From Cladopsammia gracilis (lineage: Eukaryota > Cnidaria > Anthozoa > Scleractinia > Dendrophylliidae), in assembly GCA_022457155.1 (NCBI GenBank), contig JAJGOT010000029.1:1499501-1563500 (forward strand): DNA of 64,000 bases, written 5' to 3'. The notes below the pieces were generated by a model. That model was not told the DNA's origin, made no database searches, and was given only the letters and a program-made list of their open reading frames with translations. This document shows, piece after piece, positions 55,160-64,000 of the stretch (positions are counted from its first letter, which is position 1; the number at the start of each line of letters is the position of its first letter). The position numbers were made by a program, and so were the translations under genes.

Positions 55160-56161
55160 TTAAACGCTCGTTGCTGAAGTGTTCCCCAGCTCCACTGTAT
55201 GTCTGTGTACGCAGCTCCTGTTTATGCTGTGTTCGCAGCTCCTTCGGTGATGCCCTGGCGAAATGTTTCGAAGTATTTCCACAACAGCGTGTCGAATGTG
55301 TCTCATCTTCCAACAGTAAATCAAAGGATTGAGAGACGAATTGAGATACAAAAGCGTTCCAGCGTACCACTGTAAATGCCATGTTAACGTACTTTGACCA
55401 CAGAATGTAAATGTAACATTGATACAAAAGGATGGCAAAGAACAAGCTAAAAACAAGAGATACACGTAGAATGTACCTATTGCAGTTTTTCTCAGTCTCG
55501 CAGCATTTCTTATTTCACCATTTTGTGCTACTTGTTGTACTTGTAGGGCTTGCATTAGATTCTTGTGACGTCGTACGGCTGCATATATCTTGCAGTAAAG
55601 TAATCCTGTAGTTATGTAACAAACAACCTCAACCGTTATGAAAATAATGGAAATAACTTTCTTTGGGATCCAGTCCAATGCATCAAACAAGGTTAGAGAT
55701 GCACTGAACACCCATATTAAGATCACTGCAGCAACAACACGCTTGTGAGTCACAAGTTCCTGGTATCTGAGATGAAGATGGATAGCCAAGAATCTGTCTG
55801 CACTTAAAGCGACAACACCGAAGAACGAAATACAAATAAATAAAAGCGCCGAAATGAGAAACGCGATAAATATGGTGTTATAATTATTGTTGATAGTTTT
55901 TTGTTCAAACTCCATGACAAGAAGTGCAATGTACAATGGTTGGACCAATAAACCAACACCAAGATCAGAAACAGCCAGACTCAGGAGCAATGTTTTTAAA
56001 TGTTTTGGCAACGACGACGTTTTTCTCAGCGCATGTATTGTTATAATGTTCAACACGATGGCGGTGTAAGACAAGAAAGCGTTGAAGATGCAGTTAGTGA
56101 TAAACGTTGAATAGAACTCTTTAGCTTGTGTCATTGTGTAGAACTTGAGAGAACTCTGCAA
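55160..56161 (-). CDS. Class A GPCR, copy B', with PDZ-type tail
   Basis: Intact 333-aa paralogue of B with 14 differences by eye. Same landmarks (DRF, CSLP, NPLIY, no Cys 3.25) and the same tail ending NTSATSV, so the tail predates the duplication and has stayed open in both copies. Changes include V20F at the N-terminus, I159F near the second outer loop, S220A in the third inner loop and F301S/L302P at the junction of helix 8 and the tail. The start may be M1 or M10, as for B. Confidence 0.9.
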   Translation of the reverse strand: MQSSLKFYTMTQAKEFYSTFITNCIFNAFLSYTAIVLNIITIHALRKTSSLPKHLKTLLLSLAVSDLGVGLLVQPLYIALLVMEFEQKTINNNYNTIFIAFLISALLFICISFFGVVALSADRFLAIHLHLRYQELVTHKRVVAAVILIWVFSASLTLFDALDWIPKKVISIIFITVEVVCYITTGLLYCKIYAAVRRHKNLMQALQVQQVAQNGEIRNAARLRKTAIGTFYVYLLFLACSLPSFCINVTFTFCGQSTLTWHLQWYAGTLLYLNSSLNPLIYCWKMRHIRHAVVEILRNISPGHHRRSCEHSINRSCVHRHTVELGNTSATSV

Positions 56162-56375
56162 TGGAATGGAAACGCGGTTTTTTTCCGAATGAGATTGACT
56201 TCTTCGCTGTTATTCTTTTTAAAAATTATTAAAAAAATCCCCCGATGTTCAGAACATGTTCCTCTCACACGTCGTTCAGTTACTTGGACTGGTCAAATAA
56301 TTTGATGTGTAATGTTGTTCTTCAGGATTACAGTTGAATTTGTTAGAATCGATTCGTCGTTGGAAGAACTAGAAT

Positions 56376-56440
56376 ATAGTATTCGTTTGAACGCAACACG
56401 AATGTAGAACGGAGAACGGAAAAGTATATATTTCACGTTT
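56376..56440 (-). promoter_or_regulatory. Candidate promoter of GPCR B'
   Basis: Minus strand CGTGAAATATATACTTTT, then TCGTGTTGCGTTCAAACG and AATACT. The GTTGTGTTG block has changed to TTCGTGTTG here. Confidence 0.45.
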
Positions 56441-57399
56441 CCGATGAACCTACTGGCAAAATTCTCAGACTAACAAAAACATTGATTTTGATTTGAATAT
56501 ATTTTTCTTTAAAAAAATAATAGCCATGAAATAAATTTATCTGATTTGAATATATATCTTTACCGTAATCAAGACGATAGGCCAGGCTCTATAAAAGCAT
56601 TAAAGATTGTCCAGTTATAGAAAGGGATATGATACATTTTGGTTTTGCATAGACATAGTTTATACATAGATACAGACATATAGTCACTGTTTGCGGAAAT
56701 CAAGCCGCAATAATGACGGGCGTAAGGGAAAAACAAATGTATTATTTCATCTGAAAACCACAAAAATTAACGAATAGTTACATGTAAGAATATTCGACAG
56801 ATAGTCTTTTCCTTTCAAAATCATTACAGACATCTGCTGTGGCACGTCGGTTGCTATATTTCATGCATGTAAATATACTAAAATCATGTGTAAATTCAGA
56901 AGAGAGCGCTTTATTCCCGTGTTTTGGAGGATGTTATTACGCGCTATCATTGATAACTCGGTCGCTTTTGCCGCCGGTTGAATTAAGTGCGGTTTTTACT
57001 TGAGTGTTGAGAAACCAAAACCTAAGTAATCATTCAGCTCAGACAACCACATCAGACACACGCAATCCAATGAACCAAATAGAACTCGAAGTAAATAGAT
57101 GTACACGGCGACAAGGATGGGAAAAGGCAAGTCACGACTGGTTTTGGTTTTACTTCTGATTAGATGAGAAAGTGGCGCGAGATTTTTTAGCCAATCACAA
57201 AGCGTAGATTGTAGAAATACAAAACCAAAGCAATCGCGAAATTAATTGCGATAATCAATTGAAAACCACTCTATCTTAATTAGTTCATCATATTGTCTGT
57301 GTCTGTTGTGATTGGTTCATCATATTGTGTGTGTCTGTTGTGACTGACCAGAGCGATTACTGCCGTTTAGGTTTTACGAAAAGGAATTGAAAATCTCTC
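56441..57399. other. Duplicated non-coding DNA upstream of GPCR B'
   Basis: Aligns with about 45,206-46,100 of unit 1. Contains a direct duplication of TTCATCATATTGT.TGTGTC (57,285-57,345). No gene. Confidence 0.55.
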
Positions 57400-57403
57400 T
57401 TAA

Positions 57404-57994
57404 GATGGCTCCATACAGTTTTTTGGCGCGGACTGCATGGGTACGAAAATGACGCAAGCGCGCGTTTGTTTATTTTGATGATGTCATGAAAATATAGAGG
57501 TTTTTACGGTAGTTAAAAATTTATTGCGCTCGTTCCACACGGTAAAATTTGGAAAAATTGTAAAATTTAGTAGATTTTTTTGGTTCACGATCACAAAAAA
57601 AGACAACAAATTTTGTACATGCACAAATCCAATAAACTTAAAAAAAGTGAGCAAACTGCTGAAAATTATGTACCGATTTTTTTATAGCTTTGTCAAATGA
57701 AACTTCTGAATGGTTATTCTGTTTCACTAACAATCGTGAACATTTACAGTGTAAAAACCAAGAAAAGCCTTCGAGAGGTTTGCTAGCCTTGAACAACAAG
57801 CCCAACAACTCAATCAGTGGTTGCCATGGTAACGAGACAAGACTGCCAAATTAGATTTTTCTGTAAAGGAGAAAGCTTAACCTACATGTATGTGTATGTT
57901 ATGCCTAGTATCGCAAAACAAAATTCTCGAAAGACAGCAATAAGATAGTGTATATTTTATTTGGAAGACTGGCCAATAACTATATGGCGCCACC
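57404..57994. mobile_element. 591-bp TTAA-flanked DNA element, unit 2 only
   Basis: Unit 1 has the empty site (CTCCCTTAAAGCTACC at about 46,092-46,107). Unit 2 has TTAA at 57,400-57,403 and again at 57,995-57,998. The ends are imperfect inverted repeats (GATGGCTCCATACAG and CTATATGGCGCCACC). TTAA duplication fits piggyBac-type targeting, although the termini lack the usual CCC. No coding capacity. Inserted after the segmental duplication. Confidence 0.8.
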
Positions 57995-58159
57995 TTAAAG
58001 CTACCACTCAACCTACCAGCATTGTTCCCGAATTCCTCTTTCATTCCTCATTTTACTATTGACTTGTTGCTTCACTCTTGTTTAACTTCTGTACATTTTC
58101 TAATCTTGATGGCATTTTCCGCAACATTCGGTGCTCTCGCCACCACAACTGTCCTACTC

Positions 58160-58342
58160 TCAACATTTGTTTCCGCCATTAGTTTCAGAAGACAGTTTTT
58201 CGGTTTTTAAATCCTTTTTCCTCCTTCTGACAGGCACCTGTCTTTTAAGTTCATTATTCACAGTCCACGGTCTCAGGCTGGCATTTGCATAAAAGTCCAT
58301 TGCATAATCATCAGTTCTGCCATTCAATCTCTTGCATGCCAA
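58160..58342 (-). pseudogene. Unit 2 counterpart of the 46,375-46,695 ORF
   Basis: 60 codons starting MACKRLNGRTDDYAMDFYAN and continuing [18 protein letters not shown]. It stops early because of a 1-bp difference (GAAACTAATGGC against GAAACTATGGC in unit 1). No family recognised; near the distal edge of the duplicated unit. Confidence 0.3.
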
Positions 58343-58365
58343 AAATCAAAATTCAAGAAAAATCC

Positions 58366-59084
58366 AAAATTTCATTTTGTAAAATATTGAAAAACAAATG
58401 GTACTATGCAAAAGTGCTGCTATTTGAATTGTCACACCATAGGATTTGGTCCACAGACTAAAAAATTAGGAACACGTGACATGTCGTCATAAATGACTCT
58501 GGGAGCGGGAAGGGAAAATGGTCATCCACAACCTGCTACAACCTAATACAAATTGGAAGCGAACTGACGTAGAGGGCATGCGTCACTTGAATGCGCGTTC
58601 ACACATAAATACAAGCTGTTGTGGTACGAATGACGCAAAACCAGTTTGTGGACATGCAAAACCAGTTGGATAGCACTTTGCCAATCTGGTTTTGTGATGT
58701 TAACACGCCCTAACTTCTGTTTTCAACAAGAGTTGGTAAACATAAGCGCCTATATTCCTTCGATTGTGCAAGGAATTTGCACCGGCCGATAGACAGGAGA
58801 AGTTAAACTTGCTCCAAGTGCCTCGTTTTTTCTCTGCAGTGATGGGGGTTGTTTGGGTGGTCTGGGACGAAATGCTTTGATTACACGAGTGGGAAGCGCG
58901 CATGGAATACTTGAGTGCGTGGGGAAAAAAGTGGGGGAGGGGGGGGGGGGGGGGGGGGGAGCGCGAATGGCTCGTAAACGGGTTTTACCGGCCAATCCAC
59001 CGTTGACGTCAAAATTTGGAATTGGTTTGCAGCAGGTGATGCAAGTCGAAACTAGCCGCATTTTCAGTTTTAGAGTCCTCGCGC
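58366..59084. other. No gene seen
   Basis: Contains a long poly-G run at 58,939-58,960. The open frames on both strands (up to 128 codons) cross this tract and show Pro- or Gly-runs only. Confidence 0.5.
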
Positions 59085-60255
59085 GTCCTCTCCAACCATA
59101 CTCTCCCACGCAGCCGTTATTTGTCTCATCACGCAAAGCTCCTCCCCACTAACGGCTGCTCAAACCTGGACCACATTCCTTGCCCGATTTAAGCCAATCA
59201 CAGTTGCAGTGCCATTTTCGGAACTTGCTCGCGCCAAATTCTTTACGCGTGACTCGTCCAATCATAGCATGCATTTTATCGTTGACTCAGTTGGATGTTT
59301 TCGCGAAGTTGTTATAACAGGTGACAGGCCTAGCACAAATCCTTCTCGTCGCTAAAAACATTTTAGCCCAGCTTTAGAATAAGTCTACCCCAAGTACGTG
59401 CCTGGGAGATTTTTTCTTTTAGATCAAAATAAAGATATACGTAACAGGCCTGTTGTTCTAAATAATGTCGTTTCTTTGATCTTTGATACTGACAGGAGGA
59501 GTTTACGCTTTCCAGAGCCGTTTAGAATATTTAGTTATGCCGTCGTTTTTTGCTAGCTCTTGGCATAACAATGGAGCTTCTTTGGCTAACTTTGAAAGAG
59601 TTGCAAGATCAGTAGTAGCCGCTTAAGTAGGAATTATTAGCTGCGTAGGATCAGTTCATTTCTCAGTCCGTGATTCAATGTGAGCGCAAGTCTGCGGTTA
59701 GCATAACTTGCGAGATAGTGTTTCTTCATCACGGCTAAAAGAGTCTAAGATCCAAGTCTTATGCGATAGTTCCATTCTATATTGGAATAGTGGCATCTTG
59801 CAAATGATTTTAGCTCCTCAAAGTTTATTCTGCGTTTAATTTGACGTGTTTCTCGGAGCAAGGCAGTACCTCCATTGTCAGACGTATGGCGTCATTGCAT
59901 CCGGTTTGAAATATTTGAATCTCCAGCATGGTGGCCGTTTTGTAATTCTCATGGATGCAAGTGGTTACTTTTGCACACTGAAAGCAATGGACACGTAAAG
60001 CACCTAGAGCTTTCTTCGACGACTTTTTTTGGAGTTTCATCTGCCATAACACCAAGGAAAATTCAGTACTAAGCTAGGATGTCTGGCACATGTAAACCAG
60101 AAACCACCGGCCATTTCTTCGTGCGAAAACTTACGTCATTTTCATTTTGCTGATACATGGGCAAGGAATGTGGCCCAGGTTTGAGCTGCCGTTAGTGGGG
60201 AGGAGCGTTGCATGGCGAGACAAATAACGGCAGTCGGGGAGACTAATCCAACCAG
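59085..60255. repeat. Pair of inverted copies of an AGCCGTTATTTGT repeat
   Basis: The unit GCAGCCGTTATTTGTCTCAT...CTCCTCCCCACTAACGGCTGC (59,110-59,159, itself with inverted ends) recurs inverted at 60,185-60,232, with similarity continuing outward on both sides (CTCAAACCTGG.CCACATTCCT). A degenerate third copy is at 63,174-63,222. The sequence between the pair (59,190-60,160) has no recognisable gene. Confidence 0.65.
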
Positions 60256-61357
60256 CAAACACAATAGCGTTGCGTCGTGAGAATAATAAAAGGCTCCTAT
60301 GAGCCAACTCGTCAATACGAAGCGCTCTGAATAAAAGATTCTGCACACCTTCGGACCCTCTACTCTCCTAGACGTTGTTGCTCCACTGACCCTCGGCCTC
60401 CCCCCACCACCTTGGGTCCAACTTCCCACCCCCCCCCCACCCCTCCCCCTTCCTCGCACGTCGTCTCCATGGGTACGGCACGTGGCCGTTAGTGGCTTAT
60501 ATTTGACTGTGATATTTCTTAACTCGACAATCCTTCGCCCTGTTACCCCTTTCAATGTTGTTTTGGCCACGAAAAGAAGCCAGGCAAACAACTCAATACA
60601 ATTCAAGGTCCGCATCCCACCTCGATTTTATGCTCCATCCCGTAAACCGCCAAACCTATGTTGAACTCTCCTAATACACGATTAACTGCTAGCTGGGCAA
60701 TAAATTGTCCAACTGAAACTCAAGCAAGGAAACACTAAGGCAGAAATACAATTAATTCGCAGTGAACTGTGGTTATAGCCATGTAAACTGTATCGGTAGG
60801 AGTTTAAAACTCAGTAAATTTTGGTGGAGTGTGAAATATTTGGCCGGCTTGTTTCTAGAGTGAAGCTTCATTATTTGTGTAAAATACGTGGTTATCCCCA
60901 CTTTTCCTTTTAGATTCCAATATTTCCTGCTATAAAATCTACTTTTCCCGCATAGTCATTATCATGATACTTAGTTAGTTTTCCCTTGCCGTTCTCAGAT
61001 TTCTTCTTTTTCAAGCGAAAATGCCACAAATATACCCCCTGTGATTGAATTTGACCTTCTGAAGGAGTGCGTCAAGTGACTTTAAGTCGTTTCGCAGTCT
61101 GGACCGCAATCTGTGATGTACTAATGAAAATGATTTATTCTCCTTTGCTTTCAGAAAGGTAGAGGAGAGCTTTGAGGCAAAGAAGAAAATTTGCGCGGAC
61201 GTTTTAGCTTAATTTGCAAGCGCGAAAGCTCTGCGCTAGGGCTTTGAAAATATTTTTAAAGCAATGCAAGGCTGATTGAACAGCTCAACACGTCTTCTTT
61301 AATTTGACCCAATACTTCGGTTAAGTACGACTATCCTTTTTTCAGGGACTAGGAATA
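60256..61357. other. No gene seen
   Basis: The 157-codon minus-strand frame at 60,142-60,615 runs through a C-rich tract (60,400-60,450) and has no domain. The rest is AT-rich without candidates, apart from a half-copy of the snapback core (GCAAGGCTGATTGAACAG) at 61,265. Confidence 0.5.
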
Positions 61358-61872
61358 CAGTAAAAACCCACGTATAAGAACCTAAAATTTAAGAACCTGT
61401 TAGGCTAAAATTTTCATTTCAAACCCCCTTTTCATAAGAACCTATTAAGCCTAAAAATTTTAATAGGTTCTTATTTCACAAAAATGAAGGCACAGATGAA
61501 AATACAGAAAAAAAAAAATTAGTCCAGGTTTAAGTCATGTTAAGTCAGTAAGATTCAAAGAATGAACTAAAATGAAAACCATATCATGTCTGCGCCAATA
61601 CTGGATTACACAATGCAATTGTATTAAGAATACAGTTCCATGTGTCTCTCTCATTTTCGAAGTCACAGTTTTTGAAGCACATTGAAACTTCCTCGCATCT
61701 ATGTCATGCATCAATGGCTTTCCATATCACATATGCCCTGTAGTAGGCCCCTATCAAATTAAGAACCTATTTAAGAACCTAAGTAGCCTAAAATCCCACT
61801 AAATACAATTTCTATAAGAACTATTTAGGCTAAGTTGGAAAAATCTAGGTTCTTATACGTGGGTTTTTACTG
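61358..61872. mobile_element. Tc1/mariner-type MITE (515 bp)
   Basis: Starts CAGTAAAAACCCACGTATAA and ends TTATACGTGGGTTTTTACTG, exact inverted termini that extend about 27 bp. TA lies directly outside both ends (61,356-61,357 and 61,873-61,874). CAGT termini and TA duplication fit Tc1/mariner. AAGAACCTATTTAGGCTAAA-type subterminal repeats occur several times inside in both orientations. No transposase. Confidence 0.85.
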
Positions 61873-62687
61873 TACCTAAAGTATGAATTAAAAATAAACA
61901 TCACTGCACGAAAAAATGGATTTACATCGGTGACAAAACAGCAGTAAACATGTAGTAAAGACCACATTTGCACAACTTTGCCCATATTTGCAGCAAATCA
62001 AACTTGAATGTTTGCACTTTATTTGCAAAGAAAGCAACGCTGGTAAATTCCACTTTTTTTTTTTACGTTTGCTTGGCATGGCTAAGATGAGCAAATATGA
62101 GATTTGCTTTGGGTAGCAAAGATATAGTATAAAATGTTTGCGCAGATGTATATTTACACCACATTTGCACACAATTTGCACGTGAGCAAAGATGTATGTT
62201 TACATTCACTTCACTCCCCAGTGCAAATTTGGTTCAAATTTGCTACATATTTGCTCAATATGTCCGATAAACTGGAATGTCTTGTTGAAGCATGTTTGCC
62301 ATATGCATGAAAGAGACTGATATGTAAAGATTTAAGGTAGAGGATTGTAGTATTAAACGGTGACTTGACCTACGGTAAATTCTCCAGGCTTTCATAAAGT
62401 CAGTTTATTGTTGATAATTACTTTAGACACTGCAACAAAGCTGAAACGTTCCGAGAGAAGAGGATTTCTTTACTCCTATGCGGTTTCTTTATAAGATCAC
62501 GGATAATGGAAATGTAAAGCAAAATTGGCTGGAATAATATAATTGTTTTATTTTATAGTTCTTTATAGAAAACCCCTAATAGCCAGGTATTTTTACAACC
62601 TTTACAACAATTTGTAAATGAAAGGACCACTCGACAAATTAGAAGTACTGGATTCTTGTAAAGGATCTGATCAGCAGAAATAATTAT
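61873..62687. other. No gene seen
   Basis: Contains many ATTTGC/GCAAAT words between 61,940 and 62,260, giving a 97-codon minus-strand frame without a domain. Confidence 0.45.
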
Positions 62688-62778
62688 AAACAAATAAAAT
62701 GAAAAGCTGATCGTACAGTAAGGAATATAAAAAATATATATTCCTTACTGTACGATCAGCCTTTCATTTTATTTGTTT
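62688..62778. mobile_element. Snapback MITE
   Basis: 41-bp arms (62,688-62,728 and 62,738-62,778) with one mismatch: AAACAAATAAAATGAAA, then GCTGATCGTACAGTAAGG. The loop is only 9 nt. Shares GCTGATCG.ACAG with the snapback at 46,875-46,956. Confidence 0.8.
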
Positions 62779-62896
62779 AACCTTTAGAACGTAACGTGAT
62801 TCCGTTCGATAAAGCAGGGAAAGATAGCTAGCAAAGCCGTGACATTCTAAAACTTCAAAGAATCACTCAAAGGCCTTGTTGTGGTCAGAAGTCTCC

Positions 62897-63160
62897 TAAG
62901 GGACGGACCATTTAATTTTTTTGTGTGTATGTGTGTGTATGGGGGGGGGGGGGGGGGGTTGGGCAATTACCAAAAAAAATTCCTGCAGAAGAAATTTAAG
63001 AGAAAAAAAATCGTGCACAAGAAAGCACGTGAAAAAAAAATTCAAGTATTAAGGTAAAAAAAATTCTTGCAAATAGTAATGCTGGAAAAAAAAATTCATG
63101 CTCAGAAGAAATTGCCCACCCCCCCCCCCCCCCAACAAAAATTAAACGATCCGTCCCTTA
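62897..63160. mobile_element. Foldback MITE with opposed poly-G and poly-C
   Basis: Ends TAAGGGACGGACCATTTAAT and TTAAACGATCCGTCCCTTA. The arms continue into a poly-G run (62,941-62,958, then TTGGGCAATT) and an opposed poly-C run (AATTGCCCA then C, 63,108-63,133). GTCTCC directly outside both ends may be the target duplication. The loop has four AAAAAAATTC.TGC-type repeats. Confidence 0.75.
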
Positions 63161-64000
63161 GGTCTCCTTTTAGCAGCCGTTATTCTGTGTTGTCACGCAA
63201 CCCTACTCCCCACTAACGTCAGTGACCTTAGTGACCTTTTATAAAGAGTGTTTTGAAGAAGATCATATGACGCTTTGCTTTCACTTTCCTTTGCTTTATA
63301 CGGCTTAGAACATTCCTCCGGCGAAGGAAGACAGCTTTAGAGATTTTACAGTGCGCTCAGCTAACACAAAAACGTAAGTACATCATCATTGATTTTGTGT
63401 TATACTTTATTGAAACTGCGCTTTGCAAGTTTCTCTTCAACAAGACGCTGTGGGAGCGTATACTTGGGCGTCGTTGTATCAGGCATATTGGAGAATAATT
63501 GTCTAGGGAATCTGCATGCACGTTATTTCACACGGTTAAATGATAGGGAGTATTCGGATAGTGTGAGCAGTCTAACAAAGAAGCGCGTTTAACCGTCTAA
63601 AGGGTCTCTAAAACAAGAAGACACAGTACACTTAGCGTGCGATATCGCACGCAAATTATTAAAGTAGCGTGTCCATTGTGTCAAAAGACGAGTACATACT
63701 GAAAAATACAAATCGATACCTACTTTGTACTTAACGTTGAAAAAAAGGCCGTATGTCAGAGTTTCCCGATGGTTGTTATTGGTTTTAGCTAAATCTTGTA
63801 ACAAGCTGGTCTGTGTTTCCGACACTTTTGAAGTGAATGCAAATGTAGCCGCAAAGTGGCCTTTCGAAGCCATGATGTAACCCGAGGTCAAAACAACTTT
63901 TCCAATTGAAAGTTTTGCTGGAAGTATTCCCGCCGTTATTATAATAAAGTTTGAATGAAACTTATAAATTTAATCAAAGTTAACGACAGAAGTGATAATT
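63161..64000. other. No gene confirmed
   Basis: Holds a degenerate AGCCGTTATT repeat (63,174-63,222). TTTTATAAAG at 63,237 followed by a donor-like ACGTAAGT at 63,372 could be a promoter and first non-coding exon, but nothing else supports a gene before the window ends. Confidence 0.3.

Larger units (their letters stand above)
49780..58365. repeat. Segmental duplication, unit 2
   Basis: Second copy of the receptor-pair unit, in direct orientation 12.2 kb from the first. Protein-level identity by eye is about 94% for A/A' and 96% for B/B'. Unit-specific features are a longer inverted copy of GPCR A upstream DNA (52,280-52,860) and a 591-bp TTAA-flanked element (57,404-57,994). Confidence 0.9.

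Noticed and set aside
58750..60615. Open frames of 99-157 codons near 58.8-59.1 and 60.1-60.6 kb
   Set aside because: They run through poly-G or C-rich tracts giving Pro/Gly runs and overlap a dispersed repeat.
63237..63379. TATA-like TTTTATAAAG and donor-like ACGTAAGT as a gene start
   Set aside because: No coding exon or acceptor is visible before the window ends; too little to call a gene.

Overview
The window looks like nuclear DNA from an anthozoan cnidarian, most likely a stony coral. The grounds are a tandem family of intronless class A GPCRs of the kind expanded in corals, an AT-rich background crowded with foldback and MITE elements, many long poly-G/poly-C tracts, and a transposon mix (DIRS/Ngaro-like, L1-Tx1-like LINE, Penelope-like, Ty3/gypsy, piggyBac-like and PIF/Harbinger remnants) typical of cnidarian genomes. 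No species can be named from sequence alone. Family assignments rest on reading motifs, not on database searches.

Layout. 1-2,490: no recognised gene, one foldback MITE. 2,490-7,190: a decayed DIRS/Ngaro-type tyrosine-recombinase retrotransposon (gag-like remnant, frameshifted RT/RNase H, open recombinase, split direct repeats). 8,356-9,540: a 5'-truncated Penelope-like element on the minus strand with a 12-bp target-site duplication and inverted terminal sequences containing a hammerhead-like motif. 11.1-17.5 kb: a nearly full-length but broken L1-Tx1-like LINE, itself hit by an 860-bp TA-flanked insertion and bracketed by two copies of an unrelated ~200-bp repeat. 18.1-19.0 kb: a small transposon with 7-bp target duplications carrying a HIRAN-like ORF. 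23.2-26.6 kb: a decayed 3.4-kb inverted duplication, with an OTU-protease-like ORF at its right edge. 27.3-29.1 kb: an inverted-repeat-bounded ORF and a PIF/Harbinger transposase fragment. 29.8-32.3 kb: a 2.5-kb element with ~0.85-kb terminal inverted repeats and a nested TTAA-flanked piggyBac-like MITE. 34.4-37.5 kb: LINE fragments, a SINE-like repeat and MITEs.

37.6-58.4 kb is the only clear host-gene region: a tandem segmental duplication (37,591-47,015 and 49,780-58,365). Each unit carries, all on the minus strand, one 296-aa GPCR (A, A') and one 333-aa GPCR (B, B') separated by the same Ty3/gypsy remnant. The four genes share a TATA-like/GTTGTGTTG promoter block about 220-300 bp upstream of the start codons. 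Between the units lie a LINE fragment, a 1.1-kb minisatellite of 20-bp units and a dispersed repeat. Comparing the units gives empty sites that show which transposons arrived after the duplication. 58.4-64 kb holds only MITEs and unassigned sequence.

The receptors are probably membrane sensors for an unknown ligand. They lack the usual TM3 disulfide cysteine and resemble the melanocortin/EDG/cannabinoid-type part of class A. The rest of the window is best read as layers of nested mobile DNA.
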